Assembly: GCA_964532065.1 (NCBI GenBank)
Contig: CAZHHG010000074.1
Location: forward strand, 1 to 14,615
Direction of reading: 5' to 3'
DNA length: 14,615 nucleotides
DNA from: DSXH01 sp964532065
GTDB taxonomy: Bacteria; Bacteroidota; Ignavibacteria; Ignavibacteriales; Melioribacteraceae
Positions 1 to 6,185 of the stretch are shown here, in pieces (the stretch's first letter is position 1; each line of letters starts with the position of its first letter). The position numbers and the translations under genes are program-made. The notes below the pieces were generated by a model, which saw nothing but the letters and a program-made list of their open reading frames with translations, was not told the DNA's origin and ran no database searches.

Positions 1-1
1 A

Positions 2-388
2 TTTAAGAATGTGGAATTTCTTATAACTCAGGTTTCCCCAAAACCAGGGATTCTGGGAGGGCTTGTAGATAAAGATCCTAACAATACAGTGTTCACAGAT
101 GATGAAATTAAAAGAATCACTTCGAGTATTGAAGAAATTAAAGTGTCTATAAGCAAGATGTCAGATATTACATCTGAACAGTTTCATTTTATTTCTAGGA
201 AATTTGATGAAATCAATGATGCATCAAAACGACTCGGCAGAAAGGACTGGATGAATTTAGTTGTTGGAATTCTTACTAACACAATTATATCTTTAGCATT
301 AAATCAAAACACTGCTAAAACTATGTTCCAAGTAGCAAATACAGCTTTGTCTTGGGTATTGGGTGGTATGATCAAACTCCTTTACTAA
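2..388 (+). CDS. Unknown protein with C-terminal hydrophobic segments, probably 5'-truncated
   Basis: The reading frame is open to the left edge of the window, so the true start may lie outside it; an internal GTG at 11 would give 125 residues. Numbered from that GTG, residues 30-75 are polar, charged and predicted helical (possible coiled coil), followed by a conserved-looking RLGRKDW segment (74-80) and two moderately hydrophobic stretches (81-97 and 104-124). This suggests a soluble helical part followed by a membrane-associated C-terminus. I do not recognise the family by name. Its stop codon is immediately followed by an attC-like core sequence, which would be the usual position in an integron gene cassette. 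The frame and length are credible; the function is unknown. Confidence 0.6.
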   Translation, partial: FKNVEFLITQVSPKPGILGGLVDKDPNNTVFTDDEIKRITSSIEEIKVSISKMSDITSEQFHFISRKFDEINDASKRLGRKDWMNLVVGILTNTIISLALNQNTAKTMFQVANTALSWVLGGMIKLLY

Positions 389-389
389 G

Positions 390-416
390 GCCTAACCAGC
401 GTATCAACCCAAATGC
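390..416 (+). other. attC-like left half (R''/L'' type core)
   Basis: One base after the stop codon at 388, the sequence GCCTAAC (390-396) fits the integron R'' consensus RYYYAAC exactly and continues as CAGCGTATCAACCCAAATGC. This arm pairs imperfectly with the sequence at 1112-1139: about 19 of 24 positions are complementary, with three single unpaired bases and two mismatches. Unpaired bases of this kind are typical of folded attC sites. No matching right half is visible within the usual 60-150 bases, so if this is an attC site it is split or decayed. Confidence 0.35.
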
Positions 417-566
417 ATCTCTGTCTACTGCAGATAAATTTGGTGCTGTCTTCTGAAGTAAAAATAATCCGGTTTTATAAAACTTACTTTTATTACAATT
501 TTTCTACTATTCAATGCATAGAGCTTATAATTGAATTGATTTCATGATTTTAATTGGGGGGGTATC

Positions 567-878
567 ATGGTAATCGTAAATAAAAGTTCTGCAAGAAAAC
601 TTCTGTACCGTATTAATATGAATCCGCTGATCTCAATACCCTTGTATTCACTCTATTATTTAACCGCTTTTTACATAATATCGGATAAGTTAAACTGGTC
701 CTGGTTAACTGTACCAAGATCATTTATGCTTGGAACATTTTCCGGCCTCTTCTCCCGTTACGTACTATATGGGGAAGGATACAACAGGAAGAGGAGAATT
801 AAAATTCTTATATGGATAATTATCGGAGTGGTAGTAATCGGAGTAGCGGCGGATCTATTTTTAAAAAGAATTACATAA
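567..878 (+). CDS. Small three-helix membrane protein of unknown function
   Basis: This frame encodes 103 residues. The ATG at 567 is preceded by a run of seven G (556-562) at suitable distance for ribosome binding. Three hydrophobic stretches are visible at about 20-39, 48-66 and 80-98. Basic clusters lie between and around them (SARKLLYR near the N-terminus, NRKRRIK at about 73-79, and KR at the C-terminus), as expected for cytoplasmic loops. No catalytic or binding motif is recognised. It stands alone, with 178 bases upstream and 291 downstream free of genes, and it lies between the two attC-like halves. A GC-rich hairpin about 45 bases after the stop could end its transcript. No function can be proposed. 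Confidence 0.65.
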   Translation: MVIVNKSSARKLLYRINMNPLISIPLYSLYYLTAFYIISDKLNWSWLTVPRSFMLGTFSGLFSRYVLYGEGYNRKRRIKILIWIIIGVVVIGVAADLFLKRIT

Positions 879-920
879 GAGTAAAAAGCTGAATATATTT
901 GATCCGTAAAAATTATTTTA

Positions 921-946
921 TCGGCCGCTTCCGGTAAAGCGGTTGA
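921..946 (+). terminator. Hairpin downstream of the 567-878 gene, terminator-like
   Basis: TCGGCCGCTT (921-930) pairs with AAGCGGTTGA (937-946) around a six-base loop. Eight of the ten pairs are Watson-Crick and two are G-U. No clean T-run follows directly, only an AT-rich stretch with TTTTT about 20 bases later, so termination is plausible but unproven. The rest of the 291-base gap (879-1169) holds a second inverted repeat (1041-1061) and an attC-like half (1112-1139); I see no gene in it. Confidence 0.35.
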
Positions 947-1040
947 GTTGTAAATATTAAGTTTAGTTTTTAAAGAATATGTTCGTTATTAAAGCTGATT
1001 TGTAACTTGCAAAAAAGCGGCAGGCAGGAACGAAGTTGAT

Positions 1041-1061
1041 CCCGCCATTAAGATTGGCGGG
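1041..1061. repeat. Perfect 7-bp inverted repeat with GC-rich arms
   Basis: CCCGCCA (1041-1047) and TGGCGGG (1055-1061) flank a seven-base loop in an otherwise AT-rich gap. GGCAGGCAGG (about 1019-1028) and GGCGGGCAGG (1056-1065) are near-copies on either side. GC-rich dyads like this are often dispersed intergenic repeats, but copy number cannot be judged from one window. Confidence 0.45.
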
Positions 1062-1111
1062 CAGGTTTAAAACAAAAAGGTATTTGCCAAAAGCGTCATT
1101 CCAGTTATGTG

Positions 1112-1139
1112 CGGCGCTTTGGCTGATGCGCTGTTAATA
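1112..1139 (+). other. attC-like right half (L'/R' type core, degenerate)
   Basis: GGCTGATGCGCTGTTAATA (1121-1139) is the imperfect reverse complement of the attC-like left half at 390-416, and it sits 31 bases before the next start codon, where the right end of an attC site would be. The R' core GTTAATA departs from the GTTRRRY consensus at its last two positions. The arm overlaps a local hairpin, CCAAAAGCG (1087-1095) pairing with CGCTTTGG (1115-1122) with one bulged base. Confidence 0.3.
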
Positions 1140-1169
1140 TTCCAAATTATTTTATAATTAATTAAAAAT

Positions 1170-1538
1170 ATGATCGCAAAAGAAAAACTTCGCAATCTAT
1201 TATTCGTTCTCTCCGGTGCACTGGTTCTTATGTTAAAGCATAATTACAGCGGACCTTACACGGAAATTGTAAAAAGCTATTCAGGTAATTTAGCAGTCTC
1301 ATTTGCCGTCTACTTTATAATCTCTTTCAGTTCTGATACATGGAAAAACAATAGGTTCATTACAGCATTTATTGCTCTGCTTGCAGTCGAATTATTTGAG
1401 ATAACTAACGGCTTCGTCATAATGAAAAATGTATTCGACCCAATCGACCTGATTGCCAACCTTATAGGCGTTGGCCTGGCTTTTGGATTAGACTTTCTTT
1501 TAAACAGGAATTCTTCAAATCGTGCCGAAGGGAAATAA
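1170..1538 (+). CDS. VanZ/DUF2809-like small membrane protein
   Basis: This encodes a 122-residue integral membrane protein with hydrophobic segments at about 7-22, 41-53, 63-79 and 92-111. The C-terminal part is the informative one: ELFE at 74-77, then FDPIDLIANLIGVGLAFGLD (89-108). That acidic-residue pattern followed by D-x2-D-x3-N-x2-G is the signature layout of VanZ-like and DUF2809 proteins. Some VanZ proteins are linked to glycopeptide tolerance, but most members are uncharacterised, so no function should be read from the name. No clear Shine-Dalgarno site precedes the ATG, only an A/T-rich leader. The next gene starts 25 bases after the stop, or overlaps it if its GTG start is used, so the two are probably co-transcribed. 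Confidence 0.65.
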   Translation: MIAKEKLRNLLFVLSGALVLMLKHNYSGPYTEIVKSYSGNLAVSFAVYFIISFSSDTWKNNRFITAFIALLAVELFEITNGFVIMKNVFDPIDLIANLIGVGLAFGLDFLLNRNSSNRAEGK

Positions 1539-1563
1539 TAGTGAGAGCCAGTCAGATACCCGT

Positions 1564-1977
1564 ATGAACACACCCCTAACAAATAGACAGATTATTCTAA
1601 ACTCAATTGCAGGACTAATTATAATAATTCTCTTTGCGGTAGGTTTCATATGGCTTCATACAAATTATAAAAGTGAGGAATTTCTTTCTTTAGCACCGTA
1701 CTGGATTTATTCTTACCTCGGAGTTACGGGTTTATATTCCGGATTCTTTACTGCAGGGTTCGCAAAAGCGAAAGGAAAGAGGAGACCGTTGTGGGGATTC
1801 ATTGGTACTCTCCTTACACTCATATTGACAATTACAATTCCCGGCCTCCTCTCGCCGTTAATTCCGTATGAGGGTCCGGAGATATTCGCGGGTCCGGCAA
1901 TACTGGCATTCCTCGCGCCGGTTCTATCGGTCATCATTACATTACTTCTAATCTCCATCAACAAAAAGGAGAATTAA
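1564..1977 (+). CDS. Four-helix membrane protein of unknown function
   Basis: With the ATG at 1564 this is 137 residues. An in-frame GTG at 1522 would add 14 hydrophilic residues and overlap the previous gene by 17 bases. I prefer the ATG because it places the first helix close to the N-terminus, but neither start has a strong ribosome site. Hydrophobic segments lie at about 11-31, 46-65, 75-97 and 107-131. The loop between helices 2 and 3 is basic (KAKGKRR), predicting a cytoplasmic side. A proline/glycine-rich loop precedes helix 4. I do not recognise the family. It is probably in one transcript with the VanZ-like gene upstream, and the next gene begins 45 bases downstream. Confidence 0.6.
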   Translation: MNTPLTNRQIILNSIAGLIIIILFAVGFIWLHTNYKSEEFLSLAPYWIYSYLGVTGLYSGFFTAGFAKAKGKRRPLWGFIGTLLTLILTITIPGLLSPLIPYEGPEIFAGPAILAFLAPVLSVIITLLLISINKKEN

Positions 1978-2022
1978 TTACATCAAATGCTTACTAAAAA
2001 GATTTTTACAGCAAGGTGAAAT

Positions 2023-2568
2023 ATGAACAATCAGGAATACCTAATTGAAGAGTACAAATCTTTACGCGAGGAAATTAAAGAAACTAAGTCAAGAATATTT
2101 AAAACTATGGCTTTCGGGTTGTCAATTGTCCCGGCGACAAACTTTCTGGCTATGACCTACGAGCTGGATATTATTCTATTTACGACACCTATTCTGGTTA
2201 TTGTATTAGCATTATTATACCTGTCAGAGAACCATGGTTTGATGCGGTGCGGAAGGTATATTTATTACGAGATTGAAAAAAAGATCGGGGAGGAAGTAGG
2301 ATGGGAACACTGGCTGGAAAGGAAAAGTCATTACGACCCCAGGAGTGTGGATAAACTTCTATCAATCTCCTTCTATTTACTTTTCTTCGTTTATTTCAGT
2401 GCGTCAGTTTATTTGGCTTATTTAAGGGCTGCGTTACTTTTTTCATTAATTGCCTCGGCTCTCATTATTACATTTTATGCAGCGATCGGCATCTGGTTTT
2501 TAATTTATCTGTTAAGGACAATTAGAGTTTCTACACGTACTAAATTCGACCAGACAAAACTGCAGTGA
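2023..2568 (+). CDS. Four-helix membrane protein with GRY...GWEHWL motif, unknown function
   Basis: This encodes 181 residues from the ATG at 2023, with AGGTG five to nine bases upstream as ribosome site. The N-terminus is a charged helix (about 1-27, with LREEIKETKSRIF), followed by two hydrophobic segments (28-46 and 50-68). A central soluble stretch carries GRYIYYEIE (77-85) and GWEHWL (93-98), and two further membrane segments follow (113-133 and 136-165). An N-terminal helix, a two-helix hairpin, a loop with an invariant-looking GWE, and a second hairpin resembles a widespread unnamed family of bacterial membrane proteins that I know only as hypothetical. The motif loop is probably cytoplasmic. 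The function is unknown. Confidence 0.65.
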   Translation: MNNQEYLIEEYKSLREEIKETKSRIFKTMAFGLSIVPATNFLAMTYELDIILFTTPILVIVLALLYLSENHGLMRCGRYIYYEIEKKIGEEVGWEHWLERKSHYDPRSVDKLLSISFYLLFFVYFSASVYLAYLRAALLFSLIASALIITFYAAIGIWFLIYLLRTIRVSTRTKFDQTKLQ

Positions 2569-2618
2569 ACATTTTATTGTGCATCAGGAATGTGTTGAAG
2601 GTATTGTACGATTTTCGG

Positions 2619-2698
2619 TAATCTAATATTGTTTGCTTATTCGGTTTTAATAGCTAGATTAATAGTGGAATTTGGAAGTTATAAAGAATATTAGATTA
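2619..2698. repeat. Perfect 12-bp inverted repeat upstream of the TPR protein gene
   Basis: TAATCTAATATT (2619-2630) and AATATTAGATTA (2687-2698) are exact reverse complements separated by 56 bases. They end 31 bases before the start codon at 2730. The arms are AT-rich, so chance is not negligible, but a perfect 12-mer pair in a 161-base gap suggests a regulator-binding pair or a cruciform. No transcription factor motif is recognised. Confidence 0.45.
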
Positions 2699-2729
2699 TT
2701 TTGAAATTTTTTATCAGCCGGATAAATTT

Positions 2730-4019
2730 ATGACGCGGTGTTTTGGAAGGACAAAAAATTTCAAACGGTGTACACGTCAGGACGTCTTTTTCTTCTGTAA
2801 AACCCACAGGTCCCAGCCGTTCTTGTGGCTGTTTTCGCTATTCAGTATTGCTGCTACTGTAATAACTGTTCTATCCGCTTTCAATTCCGGAATTGACCCG
2901 ATTTCGGAATACACACGAGGATACACTTATTATGAGAACAAAAACTATGAAGAGGCAAGGCAATCCTTTCAGGATCTCTTCGACTATAAAACAGAATATC
3001 CAAATGCGGCTTATTATCTTGGCCTTGTACTTCACAAATTGAACCGTCATAGTGAAGCATTGCTGACCTGGGAATTTGTCCCTGCGCATGAGGAACATTA
3101 CAACCTTAATTTTCTTAGGGGTTTGAGCGCGTTGACAATTCAGGATTATCAGAATTCTGAGGAATATTTTACCAAAGCAATACCCGAGGTTAAACCTTAT
3201 GATCAGATCCTTTTCTGGCAGTCGAGAATGTATGCCCTCTATTCTAAAATGAACAGAAATCTTGATCCTTCAATTTATCAGAGCATTAGCGAGTATTGCG
3301 AGATAGTTGATAACAATATTTCGATGAATAGCAGTGGTACAGTTAAAGCGAATACAAAGATGGAGCTTGATTTGACAATCTTTGGAACTTTGCTGAGTCA
3401 AAAGCAGAATTGCTTTTTCCTTCTTAATGAATTGTTTTTACGACTCTATTCTAAAAAAGAATACCACCTTGCGTTTAATTGTGCGATACGGGCGGGAAAC
3501 TATATGGACGGGCCGTTTACAACACCGTTAGATATCAATCCTGAGTACTACAGGAATTATCTTTTGAATTTATCCGGGATATTGAGAAATATTAATAATG
3601 ATTTTAAAAATGATTTTCTTGCCAACGAAACAAAGCTTTATGATTTGTTAAATAGAATTAAAGAGTCGAATAAAAGTATCCCGCAGATTTCGGATATCGC
3701 TCTGATCATTCGTTCAATTTACTTTGATATGCCGAATCCGGAAATAATTAAGCAGGGTGATTTTTACGTGACCTATGAATGCAATGTTCAGGATGATAAA
3801 GGTATTGCTAGGTTTAAGATAGACCCTTTACCTTTTAGCAAGGAATTAGTAGAAGTGAATGCTGGGAATTCTAAGACGTACTCCTTTAATAGATCCTTTT
3901 TAATTGAGAAAGGGATGCTGATTGATAGCAATATTAAAATGAAAGTAACTGCTGTAGATAATGAAGGCGGAATAACAAGTGCGGAAATACTTCCCAGTAT
4001 ATCGGTTAAGGATTTCTAA
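2730..4019 (+). CDS. Membrane protein: cysteine-rich N-terminus, one helix, TPR repeats, Ig-like C-terminus
   Basis: This encodes 429 residues with a clear modular layout. Residues 4-26 have C4, C14, C23 and H26 (C-x9-C-x8-C-x2-H), resembling the small zinc-binding motif of the C-x-x-x-T-x-x-x-x-x-C...C-x2-H type. One hydrophobic helix follows (about 31-51). Three TPR-like repeats start near 58, 91 and 124, with recurring YY/NYEEA, YYLG and YQNSEEYFTKA positions. A helical middle spans 158-320. The last about 100 residues (326-429) are beta-rich, with DDKGIARFKI and VTAVDNEGGITSAE, typical of bacterial Ig-like domains. The cysteine motif would sit in the cytoplasm and the TPR/Ig part outside. 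The ribosome site is weak. A role in envelope assembly or protein interaction is a guess. Confidence 0.7.
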   Translation: MTRCFGRTKNFKRCTRQDVFFFCKTHRSQPFLWLFSLFSIAATVITVLSAFNSGIDPISEYTRGYTYYENKNYEEARQSFQDLFDYKTEYPNAAYYLGLVLHKLNRHSEALLTWEFVPAHEEHYNLNFLRGLSALTIQDYQNSEEYFTKAIPEVKPYDQILFWQSRMYALYSKMNRNLDPSIYQSISEYCEIVDNNISMNSSGTVKANTKMELDLTIFGTLLSQKQNCFFLLNELFLRLYSKKEYHLAFNCAIRAGNYMDGPFTTPLDINPEYYRNYLLNLSGILRNINNDFKNDFLANETKLYDLLNRIKESNKSIPQISDIALIIRSIYFDMPNPEIIKQGDFYVTYECNVQDDKGIARFKIDPLPFSKELVEVNAGNSKTYSFNRSFLIEKGMLIDSNIKMKVTAVDNEGGITSAEILPSISVKDF

Positions 4020-4053
4020 TTAGGGATTCCTGTAAATTATATAAAAAATTTCA

Positions 4054-4104
4054 TCTGGTGTGGTATACTGTTAACCAGAATAATGATATGGAAAGTCCAT
4101 TATC
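4054..4104 (+). other. Two small hairpins between the TPR gene and the DUF1579-like gene
   Basis: TCTGGT (4054-4059) pairs with ACCAGA (4074-4079). GATATGGA (4085-4092) then pairs with TCCATTATC (4096-4104) with one bulged base and a three-base loop. Neither is followed by a T-run. They could mark the 3' end of the upstream transcript or the leader of the next gene. The remainder of this 169-base gap shows nothing distinctive. Confidence 0.25.
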
Positions 4105-4188
4105 AAATGAACTAAGTAAGTAAATTCATACTTGTCAAAAGATTCACAAGCTGTTCAAGTAACTTTATCAATTATAACAGAGGTTCAA

Positions 4189-4722
4189 ATGAAAAACCTT
4201 ATATATAAAACTCTGCTGTTCGTTTTAATATCAACTCTTGTAAGTGCTCAGATGCCCGACTTCAGTAAAGAAGTTCAGACGGCAATGGCTCAGCTTTCCG
4301 TAATGGAAGGCAAATGGAAGGGCACTGGCTGGAGATTAAATCCGGATGGAAGTAAGAGCACTTCCAATATTGAGGAGAACTTAGTTTACAAATTAGATAA
4401 GACAGTATTCCTGGTTGAAGGGATCGGGACACTGGATAACGGAACTGTTGTTCATCACGCTCTTGGATTCATCGCGTTCAATCCCATGACTAAAACTTAT
4501 ACAATGAAATCATTCCTAACCAACGGTTTATCAATGGAAGCCAATTTCGAAATTGTTGAACCGAATAGATCTTTCATCTGGTGGTTTAAAGATCAGCGCG
4601 GAGGTACAATAAGATATAAAGTTAAGTTTGAAAACAATACATGGAATGAGGAAGGGGAATATTCCAGGGATGGTCAAACCTGGTTCAAAACGCTTGAGAT
4701 GAACTTAACTAAAATAGAATAG
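4189..4722 (+). CDS. Exported DUF1579-like beta-barrel protein
   Basis: I place the start at the ATG at 4189, which has AGAGG at 4179-4183 and begins a textbook signal peptide: MKNL, a hydrophobic core to about residue 18, then VSA before Q21. The frame is open further upstream to 4132, but that would bury the signal peptide. The protein is 177 residues. After the signal, an L-S-V-M-E-G-K-W-K-G-T-G-W segment (36-48) and alternating short beta strands, including HHALGF and a Trp-rich strand with FIWWF, match the general pattern of DUF1579 proteins, whose members are predicted small beta barrels. Their ligand is not established. It is predicted to be periplasmic or secreted. It appears to be a single-gene unit, with 143 bases to the next gene. 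Confidence 0.65.
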   Translation: MKNLIYKTLLFVLISTLVSAQMPDFSKEVQTAMAQLSVMEGKWKGTGWRLNPDGSKSTSNIEENLVYKLDKTVFLVEGIGTLDNGTVVHHALGFIAFNPMTKTYTMKSFLTNGLSMEANFEIVEPNRSFIWWFKDQRGGTIRYKVKFENNTWNEEGEYSRDGQTWFKTLEMNLTKIE

Positions 4723-4749
4723 GTGTTTTAAAAAAGAATAAATCTAATT

Positions 4750-4796
4750 GGAGATTCTCCCTTACACCTTTCCAGCAGATGTAAATTGAATCTGCT
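4750..4796 (+). other. Dyad and hairpin in the gap after the DUF1579-like gene
   Basis: GGAGATTCTCC (4750-4760) is a perfect dyad around a single central base, and AGCAGAT (4774-4780) pairs with ATCTGCT (4790-4796) around a nine-base loop. The hairpin could help end the upstream transcript. There is no adjacent T-run, so it is not called a terminator. Confidence 0.25.
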
Positions 4797-4865
4797 TGCA
4801 ATGATGCAATAAATATAAAAATATTCAGAATAGCAGAAATAAGGTAATAAAATCGGAGGATTGAA

Positions 4866-5315
4866 ATGCTGAATTCAAAGGAGGAGATCAATCTATTAGG
4901 AGCCGTTGTTGCTAATATCAACAACCTTATTCTAATCTTTCTCTTTACTGCGAGAATTTACAAGTATCCCCGGATTGAGTACTGGCTCGGAATTGTTTTT
5001 ATGCTCAGTATTATTCCTTTAGCAATTATGCTCATCCGGGCATTTGATTCTAAAAGAGAAGTCCTCTATTTCATCCAGTTAATTCTTATGATCGGATTTA
5101 TAATCGTTGAGTTTCTTCTCGACTATCTTTTAAAAATCGATTTCAGGCATAACAGCAGTTATGTAATTGCCTTCGTTACTCTCTTTTATGCTTCACTCGG
5201 CGGAATGATCGGCATCGCAAGTCACGCAGGTAAACAATGGACGATTGCAACTGTAATAACTTTCCTGTTAATGACAGCTGTAAGCCTTGTAATGCATTTT
5301 AAAACCGATACTTAA
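4866..5315 (+). CDS. Multi-helix membrane protein of unknown function
   Basis: This encodes 149 residues from the ATG at 4866, with an excellent ribosome site GGAGGA (4855-4860) five bases upstream. Hydrophobic segments lie at about 11-29, 38-58, 65-87, 97-116 and 122-143, so five membrane helices are likely and most of the protein is in the membrane. Charged residues are confined to short loops (RIYKYPR, RAFDSKRE, HFKTDT). There is a glycine-containing segment, LGGMIGIASHAGKQ (about 110-123), before the last helix. I do not recognise the family. The assembly gap begins 39 bases after its stop codon, so its downstream context is uncertain. Confidence 0.65.
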   Translation: MLNSKEEINLLGAVVANINNLILIFLFTARIYKYPRIEYWLGIVFMLSIIPLAIMLIRAFDSKREVLYFIQLILMIGFIIVEFLLDYLLKIDFRHNSSYVIAFVTLFYASLGGMIGIASHAGKQWTIATVITFLLMTAVSLVMHFKTDT

Positions 5316-5354
5316 TTTTAACAGCTTGCAATTGTGGGATTGTGCCAAATTTTA

Positions 5355-5364
5355 NNNNNNNNNN
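5355..5364. other. Assembly gap of ten Ns
   Basis: Ten consecutive N bases join two contigs. The size is likely a placeholder. It falls directly upstream of the methyltransferase start codon, so that gene's ribosome site and any promoter are missing, and adjacency of the genes on either side rests on scaffolding rather than on sequence. Confidence 0.95.
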
Positions 5365-5367
5365 AAA

Positions 5368-6123
5368 ATGAGTTCTGATTGGATTGCATATAATGAATTA
5401 GCGTGGGCGGACGACCTCCTCACATATCCTGATGAGTACGGCGAGGAAGTCGCGATCTATATCGATCTGATAAAAAGGAATTCGAGAGGGAAGCCGGAGA
5501 CTCTACTTCATTTCGGAAGCGGGGCTGGCGGTCATGATGCCTTTCTAAAGAATCATTTTAAGGTTACGGGAGTTGATCTTAGTAAAGGGATGCTGGACAA
5601 AGCCCGTGCGCGCCATCCGAAGATCGAATATATTGAGGGCGATATGAGGAGCGTCCGGCTCGACCGGCTCTTCGACGCGGTTGTAATACCGGACTGTATC
5701 GATTATATGGCCACGGAGGAGGATCTTAATCTGGCTGTGATGAACGCCTCGCGGCATCTCAAACCGGGCGGAGTCGTTCTGATAGTAGGAAAGACGCTGA
5801 AGACTTTCAGGAACAATAATTTCGCTTACACGGGCGAGAAGGACGGAATTCATTTAACGGTGCTCGAGAATAATTACATCAATCCTTATAAACCCTTTAC
5901 ATACGAAGCTTCGATCTTCTATCTTATCCGGAAGGAAGGTGAGCTGACCGTCCGTTCGGAGATTCACTATCTCGGATTATTTCCGGAATCGGTTTGGGAT
6001 AAGGGCTTTGCAAACGCGGGATTTGAATTGAAGAAGGAACCGCTGAACGGATTATACCAGAAGAATCTTCTCGGCGAAGGGGAATACCCGTTAACGATTT
6101 TTCTCGGCATCAAACCGGAATGA
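5368..6123 (+). CDS. Class I SAM-dependent methyltransferase
   Basis: Starting at the ATG at 5368, three bases after the N gap, the product is 251 residues. The Rossmann methyltransferase fold is clear: motif I LLHFGSGAGGHD (46-57), the acidic end of strand 2 in GVDLSKGMLDKAR (68-80, D70 expected to bind the SAM ribose), GDM at 91-93, and LKPGGVVLIV (131-140) after strand 4. This is the Methyltransf_25/11 type, acting on a small molecule or unknown acceptor; the C-terminal beta-rich half (150-251) would set specificity, which I cannot name. Upstream in-frame codons pass through the Ns and are not trusted. Its coding sequence is visibly richer in G and C than the membrane-protein genes before it. 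No ribosome site can be assessed because of the gap. Confidence 0.85.
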   Translation: MSSDWIAYNELAWADDLLTYPDEYGEEVAIYIDLIKRNSRGKPETLLHFGSGAGGHDAFLKNHFKVTGVDLSKGMLDKARARHPKIEYIEGDMRSVRLDRLFDAVVIPDCIDYMATEEDLNLAVMNASRHLKPGGVVLIVGKTLKTFRNNNFAYTGEKDGIHLTVLENNYINPYKPFTYEASIFYLIRKEGELTVRSEIHYLGLFPESVWDKGFANAGFELKKEPLNGLYQKNLLGEGEYPLTIFLGIKPE

Positions 6124-6153
6124 CAGGATCCAAAAAAATTTTAATAACAAAGA

Positions 6154-6179
6154 ACTAAGAACCAAGCACTAAGAACCAA
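6154..6179 (+). repeat. Short tandem repeat upstream of the NADAR gene
   Basis: ACTAAGAACCAA occurs at 6154-6165 and again at 6168-6179, a 14-base period, followed by a shorter AACAACCA echo running into the start codon at 6186. It occupies the place where a ribosome site would be expected and contains no Shine-Dalgarno sequence. Confidence 0.6.
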
Positions 6180-6185
6180 CAACCA

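Noticed and set aside
1310..1582. Minus-strand open frame opposite the VanZ-like gene
   Set aside because: The + strand frame has the membrane and D-x2-D-x3-N-x2-G pattern, while the minus frame shows no coherent domain.
4132..4188. Upstream extension of the DUF1579-like gene by 19 residues
   Set aside because: It has no initiating ATG and would bury a clear signal peptide that begins at 4189 with its own ribosome site.
5326..5367. In-frame extension of the methyltransferase through the N gap
   Set aside because: The reading passes through ten unknown bases of arbitrary number, and the ATG at 5368 gives a normal-length enzyme.
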